A stretch of 64,000 nucleotides of DNA, from NCBI RefSeq assembly GCF_002482385.1, contig NZ_DLFW01000036.1, positions 22,534 through 86,533 of the forward strand, given 5' to 3'. The notes beneath the pieces were generated by a model that searched no databases, was not told the DNA's origin, and saw only the letters and a list, made by a program, of their open reading frames with translations. Both the position numbers and the translations under genes were made by a program. Below are positions 56,385 to 64,000 of this stretch, piece by piece; the stretch's first letter is position 1, and every line of letters starts with the position of its first letter. The DNA is from Dysgonomonas sp. UBA7710. Its GTDB lineage: Bacteria; Bacteroidota; Bacteroidia; Bacteroidales; Dysgonomonadaceae.

Positions 56385-57848
56385 ATGAAAAAAATATATC
56401 TATTTATAGCATTAATTGCCACCTTCATGGTAGGTGGCACAAGTTGCGACGACAATTCGGATTTTTCGGGCCTGCATACATTAACTCAGGATGAGATTGA
56501 CGAGATTGCCCGTCAGGATTCTATTAAGGAAGCCCAGAAAAATAAAATTAATGCAGATTTGATACTGGAATATACGGTAGATATTACCATTAGTAAAACT
56601 CTTTATGATGGTGCAACATTAGTAGTTGAAATGAATAAAATAGCCGAATTGTTTGGCATCACCGAGGAACAGCTCATTTCCGGAATAGAAGGAGAGAGTG
56701 ATGCTCCTGAAATCAAAGGCTTTGCTATACAAGGTACTACACACGACGACACCGGCTCCATGACAAATACAAATGCTCCTTGGGGACACTGGTGGGATAA
56801 AAATGGTGATGTTACAACATGGGGAACGGATGCCATGGTATTCGCCGAATATAATACAGAAGATAAAATGTTCTCAATAGGCCAATATCCAGGACACTTG
56901 GAAAATGGACAAACCATAAAGATTATCGAGTGTTTGAAATACAATGAGAAACGTGCAGCTGTAGTTATAACCATCAATGCGAAAACCGCAGGACAGATAA
57001 CAGCTACAGTAGTCAATACCCAGTATCTTAGCATCAATATTACTCCTAAGTCAAGCTACGATCAGGACCCTCTTCAATTCGATCTGGCACGAACGTTAAG
57101 TGATCTGGGCATATCTTCATTGGATAATGTGCAATTCCTTGGTATAAATGAAGATGGCAGCTATGCACAGGAAGCAGTTACAGGTAGTGGTTTCTGGTAT
57201 GACATGAACGGCTTTGTAGGCGAATATGGCGACAACGCCAGTGTATATACTACATACGGTGACTTTGAAGACAATGAAATTGGTATAGGCCAAATGCCGA
57301 ACAATCTGGAAGGTGGAGAGACAATAACTATTAAATATGGCTTTTTGGCTAACAATAAAATAGAGATGTTCAATATTACAGTGAATGTAATCGTCTACGA
57401 AGACCCTGAAACACCTCCTGCCGGGGAGCCTACTACTATTGAAAAGAATGTCACATTTACCAAAGCATGGAGTAATGATTATGCCAGCATACAAGAAGAT
57501 ATAAAAGAGACTTTGCGCGAAGCATTTAAGATGACTACTCATCAGATCCATAAAGCAGCAGTCTCAAATGATTTGAAAGTATATATAAATGCAGAAACAG
57601 AAGAAGATCCCAGCTATACTGCTGACGCTCCGGGTTACTGGATAAATGCGGACGGAACTGCAGGTAAATGGGCAGACGGCCTTGTATGGTGCAGTATCGG
57701 GCATAACGATACCGAACTTTACCTCTATTGTGGCAATCATCCTGATAATGCTATAGCCGGCGATACCCTTTCCACAAAAATGATCGTTACATGCAACGGA
57801 GGAAAAGCCATCTTCAATATTACATTCAATATTACGACAGCTGAATAA
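56385..57848 (+). CDS. Triple-DUF4859 surface lipoprotein, probable glycan-binding protein of PUL2 (about 487 aa)
   Basis: Signal peptide with lipobox GGTSC (cysteine at residue 21). Three copies of a module of about 130 residues follow. Each carries a G-(Y/F/H)-W-x-x-x-x-G motif (GHWWDKNGDVTTWG, GFWYDMNGFVGEYG, GYWINADGTAGKW), then a G-(H/Q)-x-P/CGN segment, and ends in alternating beta strands with F-N-I-T. The pattern matches the DUF4859 family, which I regard as a probable carbohydrate- or protein-binding module. Its place after SusD is that of a surface glycan-binding protein. The ATG at 56349 is an alternative start that lengthens the N-region. Confidence 0.8.
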   Translation: MKKIYLFIALIATFMVGGTSCDDNSDFSGLHTLTQDEIDEIARQDSIKEAQKNKINADLILEYTVDITISKTLYDGATLVVEMNKIAELFGITEEQLISGIEGESDAPEIKGFAIQGTTHDDTGSMTNTNAPWGHWWDKNGDVTTWGTDAMVFAEYNTEDKMFSIGQYPGHLENGQTIKIIECLKYNEKRAAVVITINAKTAGQITATVVNTQYLSINITPKSSYDQDPLQFDLARTLSDLGISSLDNVQFLGINEDGSYAQEAVTGSGFWYDMNGFVGEYGDNASVYTTYGDFEDNEIGIGQMPNNLEGGETITIKYGFLANNKIEMFNITVNVIVYEDPETPPAGEPTTIEKNVTFTKAWSNDYASIQEDIKETLREAFKMTTHQIHKAAVSNDLKVYINAETEEDPSYTADAPGYWINADGTAGKWADGLVWCSIGHNDTELYLYCGNHPDNAIAGDTLSTKMIVTCNGGKAIFNITFNITTAE

Positions 57849-57858
57849 ACCTAAAAAT

Positions 57859-59889
57859 ATGATATTATTCAAATCCAATACAAAAAAGTATAAGGCAAGT
57901 GTACTTGCCTTATACTTCCGTTTATTCTTTCTTATTCTTTTAGCCGGAACGGTAATCTCAACATATGGTTGCGGAAATAAGGATGAGGAAGAAATAATAG
58001 AACCGAAAGCGGAAGATCCTGAAGAACCGGAAGAACCTGACCCGGATGTTATTATTCTCACCCCTGAGGATATCGAAGACTATGATAAATTTTACAAAGC
58101 AAATGAATTTAAAAATATGGATATGCTCCGTAGTGATAGCAAATGGTCTTTCGTTCGCAGTAAGCAATCCGAACATTTTATCGTATTTTGGGAAGCAGGT
58201 TTTGGCAACGACCCAAATGCATCTACCATCCCGCAGGAACTTCGTGTAGATATAGATGACTTGTTAGCAAAATCCGAAAAATTCTATGAAATAAATGTCC
58301 AAACCCTAAAGTTTGCTGAAGTAGGAAGCTCCAAGTCTAATCTGGATAAATACAAGATGCAGATTTACCTGCTCTACCAAGCTGAATGGCTGGCAACAGG
58401 TGGAGGATACGACGACATAATCGGAGGATTATGGGTAAATCCTAGTACATGCAGGCCTGTAGGGTCGACTATCGCTCATGAAATCGGGCATAGCTTTCAG
58501 TATCAGATCTACGCAGACTTGTTAGCTATAGGTGAATGCCAGAACGACTTCAGCCGCGGATTCAGGTATGGATACGGTGGTAACGGTGGCAATGGCTTCT
58601 GGGAACAAACTGCCCAATGGCAATCATTTCAGTCATATCCCAAAGAAGCCTTCGAATCCTATAATTTTGGTGTATATATTGATAATTGCCATCGTCATAT
58701 CGGACATGAGTGGCAACGTTATGCAAGCTACTTCATTCACTATTACTGGACAGACAAACATGGCATTGATTTCATAGGAAAACTGTGGCGTGAGACTGTA
58801 AGTCCGGAAGATCCGATGCAGGCATATATGCGGATGAACCATCTCACAGTTGAGCAGTTCAACGAAGAGATGTATGATGCGGCCACACGTTTTATCACAT
58901 GGGATATAGATGCTATCCATTCCAACGGATCTGCTTATATTGGCAAGCATTCGTATAAACTCTATGCGCTGAAAGATGGTTCCTATCAGGTGGCATATAG
59001 TCATTGTCCGGGTAGTACAGGCTATAATGCCATCCCATTGAACGTGCCGGAAGCGGGAACAGTGGTTTCTACCGAATTTACCGGATTGCAACCTGGTTCG
59101 GCTTTAGCTTCCGACGACCCCGGAATATCTACCAACAATGAAAAAACAACCACTGTAACGAAATACAACAAGGGCAGTCTTACCAGAGCCGGATGGCGAT
59201 ACGGGTATGTAGCATTACTGAACAATGGCCAACGTGTTTATGGAGATATGAACCGAAAAACGCAGGCAAATGTAGCATTTATGGTTCCTACAGGGTGTGA
59301 AAAGCTGTGGTTCGTTGTATTGGGAGCACCTAATACTTATATAGCACATGCCTGGGATGAAAAAGAAGAAAATGACGACCAATGGCCTTACACAGTCAAG
59401 TTCTCAAAAACTGACCTTCTCGGAAATATTTCATTCGACGGAACAGAAAAACAGGAAGATATCACCCTTACTTATAACGTAAAATTCCCAGCAAGTTCGA
59501 CTGACTATACAGGTTCTACAGTCTCCCTAAATAATACAGATCTGCAGAAATTGGCAAAAGCCTTTATCCTCCAGCCTGGTGCAATAAAAGGATATATGGA
59601 CGGCAAGATCAAATTCTATGCTATAGAAGTTAATGGAAGCCTGAATTCAAAAACAACAGCCAATGGATACGGGCACTGGTTCGATACTGCTGGAAATGTA
59701 TGTTCATGGGGAGCTGAAAGCAGAATTTTCTCCGAATATGATGCCTCCAGTTATGCTTTTACAATCGGACAATATCCAGGTCAGTGTGCTATCGGTAATA
59801 AATTTACTATCAAGCAAGCATTAGTCTATGAATATGAAACTGATAAAACTGTTCAGGCAACATTTATTTTTAATGTTACCATCGAATAA
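57859..59889 (+). CDS. Secreted metallopeptidase-like lipoprotein with C-terminal DUF4859 module (676 aa)
   Basis: Signal peptide with lipobox (ISTYGC, cysteine at 38), then an acidic proline-rich linker (EEIIEPKAEDPEEPEEPDPD). The catalytic region holds HEIGH at 207-211 and a downstream GFWEQ glutamate at 249, a zincin-like arrangement; the closest family by eye is DUF6055, not confirmed. Residues about 530-676 are a DUF4859 module (GHWFDTAGNVCSWG, IGQYPGQC) like those of the preceding gene. It is probably anchored to the cell surface, cutting the protein part of a glycoprotein or proteoglycan. A strong palindrome lies inside its first codons. Confidence 0.75.
   Translation: MILFKSNTKKYKASVLALYFRLFFLILLAGTVISTYGCGNKDEEEIIEPKAEDPEEPEEPDPDVIILTPEDIEDYDKFYKANEFKNMDMLRSDSKWSFVRSKQSEHFIVFWEAGFGNDPNASTIPQELRVDIDDLLAKSEKFYEINVQTLKFAEVGSSKSNLDKYKMQIYLLYQAEWLATGGGYDDIIGGLWVNPSTCRPVGSTIAHEIGHSFQYQIYADLLAIGECQNDFSRGFRYGYGGNGGNGFWEQTAQWQSFQSYPKEAFESYNFGVYIDNCHRHIGHEWQRYASYFIHYYWTDKHGIDFIGKLWRETVSPEDPMQAYMRMNHLTVEQFNEEMYDAATRFITWDIDAIHSNGSAYIGKHSYKLYALKDGSYQVAYSHCPGSTGYNAIPLNVPEAGTVVSTEFTGLQPGSALASDDPGISTNNEKTTTVTKYNKGSLTRAGWRYGYVALLNNGQRVYGDMNRKTQANVAFMVPTGCEKLWFVVLGAPNTYIAHAWDEKEENDDQWPYTVKFSKTDLLGNISFDGTEKQEDITLTYNVKFPASSTDYTGSTVSLNNTDLQKLAKAFILQPGAIKGYMDGKIKFYAIEVNGSLNSKTTANGYGHWFDTAGNVCSWGAESRIFSEYDASSYAFTIGQYPGQCAIGNKFTIKQALVYEYETDKTVQATFIFNVTIE
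57886..57917. promoter_or_regulatory. Near-perfect 32-bp palindrome inside the 5' end of the peptidase gene
   Basis: AAGTATAAGGCAAG (57886-57899) pairs exactly with 57904-57917 around TGTA. The hairpin starts 27 nt into the reading frame, at codons 10-20, and is followed by a pyrimidine-rich stretch (CCGTTTATTCTTTCTT). It could act as an attenuator, an mRNA-processing site or a partial terminator between the SusCD and enzyme genes. Confidence 0.6.
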
Positions 59890-59902
59890 AAATTAAAGAT
59901 AC

Positions 59903-62365
59903 ATGAAAAGAAAACTAACATTATTATTTGCCACGGCAGCATTGATGTTCTCATGCGACAATATGGAAGAACAATCAGGCGTTCAGCTGGGCGAAATAAA
60001 AGAAGTCCCGTTCACTGATGTCCATTTTACAGACGAATTTTGGCTGCCGCGAATGGAAATAAACAGAACAGTATCCATTCCGTCTGCTTTTCACCAATGC
60101 GAAATCAACGGAAGGTTCGACAACTTTGCTCTGGCAGCAGGATTGATAAAAGGGGAACACAAAGGTGATTTCTCTTTCGACGACACCGACCCCTATAAAA
60201 TTATCGAAGGGGCGTCCTATTCCCTCGCGATAAAATACGACCCGAAACTAGACGCATACCTCGATAGTGTAATCACTCTGATTGCAGCAGCTCAAGAGCC
60301 GGATGGCTATCTTACAACCTGCGTTACCAACAAGTGTACACGTCTTTCGGGCTGGTGGGGTAGTTCCCGCTGGGAGAAAATCAACAGCCATGAATTATAT
60401 AACAGCGGCCACCTTTACGAAGCAGCTGTTGCCCACTATCAGGCAACCCAGAAGAGGACATTACTGGATGTGGCCATCAAGAATGCCGACCTTGTATGTC
60501 AGGTGTTCGGCCCAAATGAGGGACAGAAGCATGTTCCATCCGGTCATCCGATTGTAGAAATGGCATTAGTAAAACTATACAATATAACCAATGATAAGAA
60601 GTATCTGGATATGGCGCGCTACTTTGTCGACGAAACAGGACGTGGTACCGACGGGCACAGGCTCAGCCCCTATAGCCAGGATCATATGCCTATACTCGAA
60701 CAAAACGAAATAGTAGGGCATGCCGTACGTGCCGGATACCTTTATTCGGGTGTTACTGATGTAGCATCTATGCAGCACGATCACAAACTTTTCGAGGCTG
60801 TAAACCGTGTATGGGATAATATGGCAAGCAAGAAACTATATATCATCGGAGGCATCGGCTCCCGTGCACAGGGAGAAGGCTTCGGACCGGATTACGAGTT
60901 GAACAATTTCAATAACTACTGCGAAACCTGCGCCTCTATAGCTAATGTATACTGGAATCAACGCATGTTCCTTGCCACAGGTGAATCCAAATATGTAGAT
61001 GTGCTGGAGAGAGCGCTTTATAACGGACTTATAGCAGGAGTTTCCCTGAGCGGGGATAAATTCTTCTATGGAAATCCGCTGGCGTCGAATGGTGGCTTCG
61101 AACGCGCACCATGGTTCGGTTGCGCATGCTGCCCGGGAAATGTAACCCGCTTTATGGCTTCTGTTCCGGGATATGCATATGCTGTAAACAAAAAAGATAT
61201 CTATGTAAACTTATTTGTTGAAGGAAACTCAAAAGTAAAACTTGATAACAACGAAGTAGAACTGGTTCAAAAGACTAAATATCCGTGGGACGGGGATGTC
61301 AGTATAGAAGTTGTACCTTCAGTATCTGAAAAGTTTGCTCTGCTTGTCCGTATTCCCGGCTGGGCAAAAAACAAACCTGTACCTTCCGACTTATATCATT
61401 ATGTAGACGGAGCAAATCCTGATGTAAAGATATTGGTAAACGGACAGGATGCTAAAAAGAGAATCAGAGGAGGCTATGCCGTTATCGAACGTGAATGGAA
61501 GGCCGGAGATAAAATCTCCGTACATATGGACATGCCGGTGAGAAGAGTACAGGCACATAAAGAAGTGAAATACGATGAAGGACTCTTATCTATGGAGCGT
61601 GGTCCAATTGTTTATGCACTGGAAAGTATAGACCAGAAGAAAGATTATCTATTTGATGTGGTAATTCCACGCGATTCGAAAATAGAATCACATTTCGAGA
61701 AAAGCCTGCTGAACGGAGTTATGGTACTCGAAGGTAACGCCTATTCGGTAGAAAAAGATTCCGTAAATGGCAGCACAGTAGAAAAACCATTTACGTTCAA
61801 GGCTATCCCTTACAGTACATGGAACAATCGCGGACAAGGTCAACTTGTAGTATGGACCCCCGAAACTTCTCAATACGCTATTCCAAAGCCGGAACCTACT
61901 CTTGCATCTCAGGCCTGGCAGATAGGCGGATGGGGATACAACGACCAGTTCGAGCCGAAATCTTCTGCCGACATCAACACTCCATATCATTACTGGTGGC
62001 TAAAAGCCGGAACAGAGGAATCTATCGGATATAAATTCAAAAAACCGGAAAAAATTTCAAGTGCAGAAGTTTACTGGCTGGCATTCGAGCATTATGATGT
62101 CATCTACAAAGCTCCCGAATCATGGAAGCTATTGTACAAAGACGGTAATGCGTGGAAAGAAGTCAGGAACACTTCTCCATACGGAACTGAACTGGATAAA
62201 TATAATAAAGTAACATTCGATCCGGTAACCACAACCGAATTGAAGATGGTTGTGCAACTGCAAAAGCCAAAAGCTGAAAAAGCTTCGGATGAAAACGGGC
62301 CTCAGGTCATAGATGTTGACCGCAAGGGCTATTCCGGCGGGGTTATAGAATGGAAAGTCAATTGA
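59903..62365 (+). CDS. GH127 family beta-L-arabinofuranosidase (820 aa)
   Basis: Exo-acting release of beta-L-arabinofuranose. Lipobox MFSC (cysteine 18) predicts an envelope lipoprotein. The (alpha/alpha)6 barrel contains the GH127 active-site set at the same spacing as Bifidobacterium longum HypBA1: E325 (as E322), E341-x-C343 in CETCASIA (as E338/C340), and C407, C409, C410 in FGCACCPGN (as C415, C417, C418). Beta-sandwich domains follow. In the family the cysteines bind zinc and one is the nucleophile. GH127-related families (GH146 and others) share much of this, so the exact subfamily is uncertain. Confidence 0.88.
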   Translation: MKRKLTLLFATAALMFSCDNMEEQSGVQLGEIKEVPFTDVHFTDEFWLPRMEINRTVSIPSAFHQCEINGRFDNFALAAGLIKGEHKGDFSFDDTDPYKIIEGASYSLAIKYDPKLDAYLDSVITLIAAAQEPDGYLTTCVTNKCTRLSGWWGSSRWEKINSHELYNSGHLYEAAVAHYQATQKRTLLDVAIKNADLVCQVFGPNEGQKHVPSGHPIVEMALVKLYNITNDKKYLDMARYFVDETGRGTDGHRLSPYSQDHMPILEQNEIVGHAVRAGYLYSGVTDVASMQHDHKLFEAVNRVWDNMASKKLYIIGGIGSRAQGEGFGPDYELNNFNNYCETCASIANVYWNQRMFLATGESKYVDVLERALYNGLIAGVSLSGDKFFYGNPLASNGGFERAPWFGCACCPGNVTRFMASVPGYAYAVNKKDIYVNLFVEGNSKVKLDNNEVELVQKTKYPWDGDVSIEVVPSVSEKFALLVRIPGWAKNKPVPSDLYHYVDGANPDVKILVNGQDAKKRIRGGYAVIEREWKAGDKISVHMDMPVRRVQAHKEVKYDEGLLSMERGPIVYALESIDQKKDYLFDVVIPRDSKIESHFEKSLLNGVMVLEGNAYSVEKDSVNGSTVEKPFTFKAIPYSTWNNRGQGQLVVWTPETSQYAIPKPEPTLASQAWQIGGWGYNDQFEPKSSADINTPYHYWWLKAGTEESIGYKFKKPEKISSAEVYWLAFEHYDVIYKAPESWKLLYKDGNAWKEVRNTSPYGTELDKYNKVTFDPVTTTELKMVVQLQKPKAEKASDENGPQVIDVDRKGYSGGVIEWKVN

Positions 62366-62379
62366 AAAAACAATAAGTA

Positions 62380-63204
62380 ATGAAACACATATTATTATAT
62401 TCATTCTTTTCTATATTCTTCATCATATTAGTCAACAGCTGCTCCGACAAAAAGGGGCGGCTTTCTTCCGTTGATATAAAAGTAGCCGCTGTACCCGATA
62501 CATCAGGCATAGATCCTTTCTATAAGAAATATATGGATGCAGACGGGATACCCATAGTATCATCAGCCAAGGTCAACGACGTTGCACTTACCAGAGCTGC
62601 TAAAGTAATCTCGCAAGTATTATCAAAAAGGGAAGATGTAAAGAAAGCAATGATAGCCAAGGGCTGCAAAGTAATGATAATCGGGGAGAAAGAAGAGGTG
62701 TGCGATATACCTGAGTATAAGCATATCTGCAACACTCCCGAAAATACAGCTTACTGGAACAAACGCGCCCGTGGTTTTGGCGGTGCACCCGAACACGACT
62801 TCAGCGCCAGTTGTGGCGAGGAAAATGTGATTTGCCTGCCAGGCGACAGATATAAGGGGGAAAGTATACTTATACATGAGTTTGCCCATATTATCCATAT
62901 GGTAGGCATTCTGGATATAAACCCGGATTTCAACAATGAACTGGAAGCTTTACGTCTGAAAGCGATAGAAAAAGGCTTATGGAAAGACACTTATGCCATC
63001 AGTAATAAAGAAGAGTATTTTGCCGAAACAGTACAATCATTTTTTGACTGTAACAAATATTCTACCGGACCAAACGGGGTGCATAACTCCATTAACACAC
63101 GGGAGAAACTGAAAGAATATGACCCCGACATGTATAACCTTTTATTGCAATATTTTCCCGAAATAGAATTGGATTTATGCTCTGATAACAGAACAAATCA
63201 GTAA
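62380..63204 (+). CDS. Second putative zinc metallopeptidase lipoprotein (274 aa)
   Basis: Lipobox VNSC (cysteine 21). The motif HEFAHIIH at residues 166-173 and the downstream EEYFAE (E211, E212, E215) form a gluzincin-like pair. This arrangement recalls proteases of the anthrax-lethal-factor-like type, although no firm family is named. The remainder is a compact domain with several cysteines (GCKV, VCDI, ICNT, SCGE, ICLP) that may form disulfides. It lies 14 nt after GH127 in the PUL2 enzyme operon. Confidence 0.75.
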   Translation: MKHILLYSFFSIFFIILVNSCSDKKGRLSSVDIKVAAVPDTSGIDPFYKKYMDADGIPIVSSAKVNDVALTRAAKVISQVLSKREDVKKAMIAKGCKVMIIGEKEEVCDIPEYKHICNTPENTAYWNKRARGFGGAPEHDFSASCGEENVICLPGDRYKGESILIHEFAHIIHMVGILDINPDFNNELEALRLKAIEKGLWKDTYAISNKEEYFAETVQSFFDCNKYSTGPNGVHNSINTREKLKEYDPDMYNLLLQYFPEIELDLCSDNRTNQ

Positions 63205-63208
63205 CAAT

Positions 63209-64000
63209 ATGAAAAAGGCCTTATATATCCTATTATTTATTCTTTCTTTCCATACATTGTACGGACAGGAAGTAAAATACAACACTCCGGCAGCAGGGAA
63301 CCCCATTATTCCGGGATATTTTGCCGACCCCACAGTCTGCAAGTTCGGAGATACATATTATATTTATGCTACAACCGACGGCACAGGGCTTGGTGTAGGC
63401 CCTGCACAAGTGTGGAAATCAAAAGATTTCGTAAACTGGACTATCAAACCTATGAACTGGCCGACGGCTAACCAGATATGGGCGCCGGATGTGATGCAGG
63501 GTACCGACGGACAATATTACCATTATTATAGCCAGGCATGCAAAATATTCTGTGGCGTATCGGACAATCCCACAGGCCCGTGGACGAATATACTCGGCCC
63601 GGATGAAGCAGTGCTTATTCCCGACAGGTATGTAAAAATGTCTATCACACTCGATGCGCAGAGTTTCATCGATGACGATAGCTCTACTTATCTTTATTGG
63701 GGCACATGGGGTATATACAAAGACCATGGCTGCGGCGTAGGCAAACTGAGCGCCGATATGAAGAGCCTTGTAGATACTACACTGATACCGAATACACAGG
63801 CCACTGATTTTTTCGAAGCCCCCTATGTATTTAAACGCAACGGTATCTATTACCTGACCTATTCATCGGGCTCGTGCCACGACCATACTTACCGCGTGCA
63901 GTATGCAACCAGCAAAACAGGTCCGATGGGTCCTTTCGAATTTGCGGATAATAATCCGATACTGGCTACAAGTGCCGACAGTACCATTCACGGACCGGGG
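63209..64000 (+). CDS. GH43 family glycosidase, truncated by window end (264 residues seen)
   Basis: Signal peptide (ends HTLYGQ), then a five-bladed propeller of GH43 type: the catalytic base D40 in PGYFADPTV, IWAPDVMQ (90-97), an aspartate in SITLDAQSFIDDD (D149, putative pKa modulator) and the general-acid glutamate E203 in DFFEAPYVF. Characterised GH43 members are alpha-L-arabinofuranosidases, arabinanases, beta-xylosidases or galactosidases. The subfamily cannot be judged here. The frame is open to the end; the stop and any C-terminal domain lie outside. It follows the peptidase by 4 nt. Confidence 0.9.
   Translation, partial: MKKALYILLFILSFHTLYGQEVKYNTPAAGNPIIPGYFADPTVCKFGDTYYIYATTDGTGLGVGPAQVWKSKDFVNWTIKPMNWPTANQIWAPDVMQGTDGQYYHYYSQACKIFCGVSDNPTGPWTNILGPDEAVLIPDRYVKMSITLDAQSFIDDDSSTYLYWGTWGIYKDHGCGVGKLSADMKSLVDTTLIPNTQATDFFEAPYVFKRNGIYYLTYSSGSCHDHTYRVQYATSKTGPMGPFEFADNNPILATSADSTIHGPG

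Noticed and set aside
57859..57920. Palindrome as proof that the annotated peptidase start is wrong
   Set aside because: The lipobox signal peptide needs codons encoded in and before the palindrome, and no good downstream start exists.
1..64000. CRISPR array, tRNA or rRNA gene, insertion-sequence transposase, prophage
   Set aside because: No regularly spaced repeats, cloverleaf or rRNA-like sequence, or transposase/integrase reading frame was recognised on either strand.

Overview
The window looks like a chromosomal segment of a Bacteroidales bacterium, possibly Dysgonomonas or a relative (genus is a guess). The support is: two SusC/SusD pairs with hybrid two-component regulators, many lipoproteins, start sites preceded by the Bacteroidetes -7 element TAnnTTTG rather than Shine-Dalgarno sequences, and a Bacteroidetes-type division/cell-wall cluster whose MurE carries the meso-diaminopimelate signature DNPR. 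No rRNA, tRNA, CRISPR array or transposase gene was seen.

Region 1 (1-10954, + strand) is housekeeping: a small secreted protein, guaB, then an envelope-biogenesis series of three SurA/PpiC-type periplasmic folding proteins and an OstA/LptA-like protein, followed by mutL. This MutL lacks the motifs of the MutL endonuclease.

Region 2 (11119-27163, - strand) is the dcw cluster read from mraZ: mraZ, rsmH, ftsL, ftsI, murE, mraY, murD, ftsW, murG, murC, ftsQ, ftsA, ftsZ and then yqeY. murF and ddl are absent from it. The mraZ promoter carries two TGGGG boxes in the arrangement used by MraZ. Upstream lies a cluster of DnaA-box-like nonamers, and then a gene-free, highly structured element of about 605 bp bounded by near-identical inverted repeats.

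Region 3 (28150-32054, + strand) holds an orphan HTH protein like a phage terminase small subunit, and a four-gene operon of ABC ATPase, permease, YtrA-type GntR repressor and a secreted protein of unknown function.

Region 4 (32142-64000) is two back-to-back polysaccharide utilisation loci (PULs). PUL1 (32142-41804, - strand) encodes a cytoplasmic GH130, an MFS transporter, an unrecognised 578-residue lipoprotein, SusC, SusD and a LamG lipoprotein. It is divergent from its likely regulator HTCS1; between them lie promoters in both directions and helically phased GTATACC repeats. HTCS2 meets HTCS1 tail to tail and is divergent from PUL2 (50249 to beyond the window, + strand). PUL2 encodes GH27, SusC, SusD, a triple-DUF4859 lipoprotein, a metallopeptidase fused to DUF4859, a GH127 beta-L-arabinofuranosidase with its catalytic residues intact, a second metallopeptidase and a GH43 cut by the window end. 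The enzyme set fits plant hydroxyproline-rich glycoproteins of the extensin type (Ser-alpha-Gal and Hyp-beta-L-arabinofuranosides on a protein backbone). That substrate is an inference and is the most interesting hypothesis in the window.
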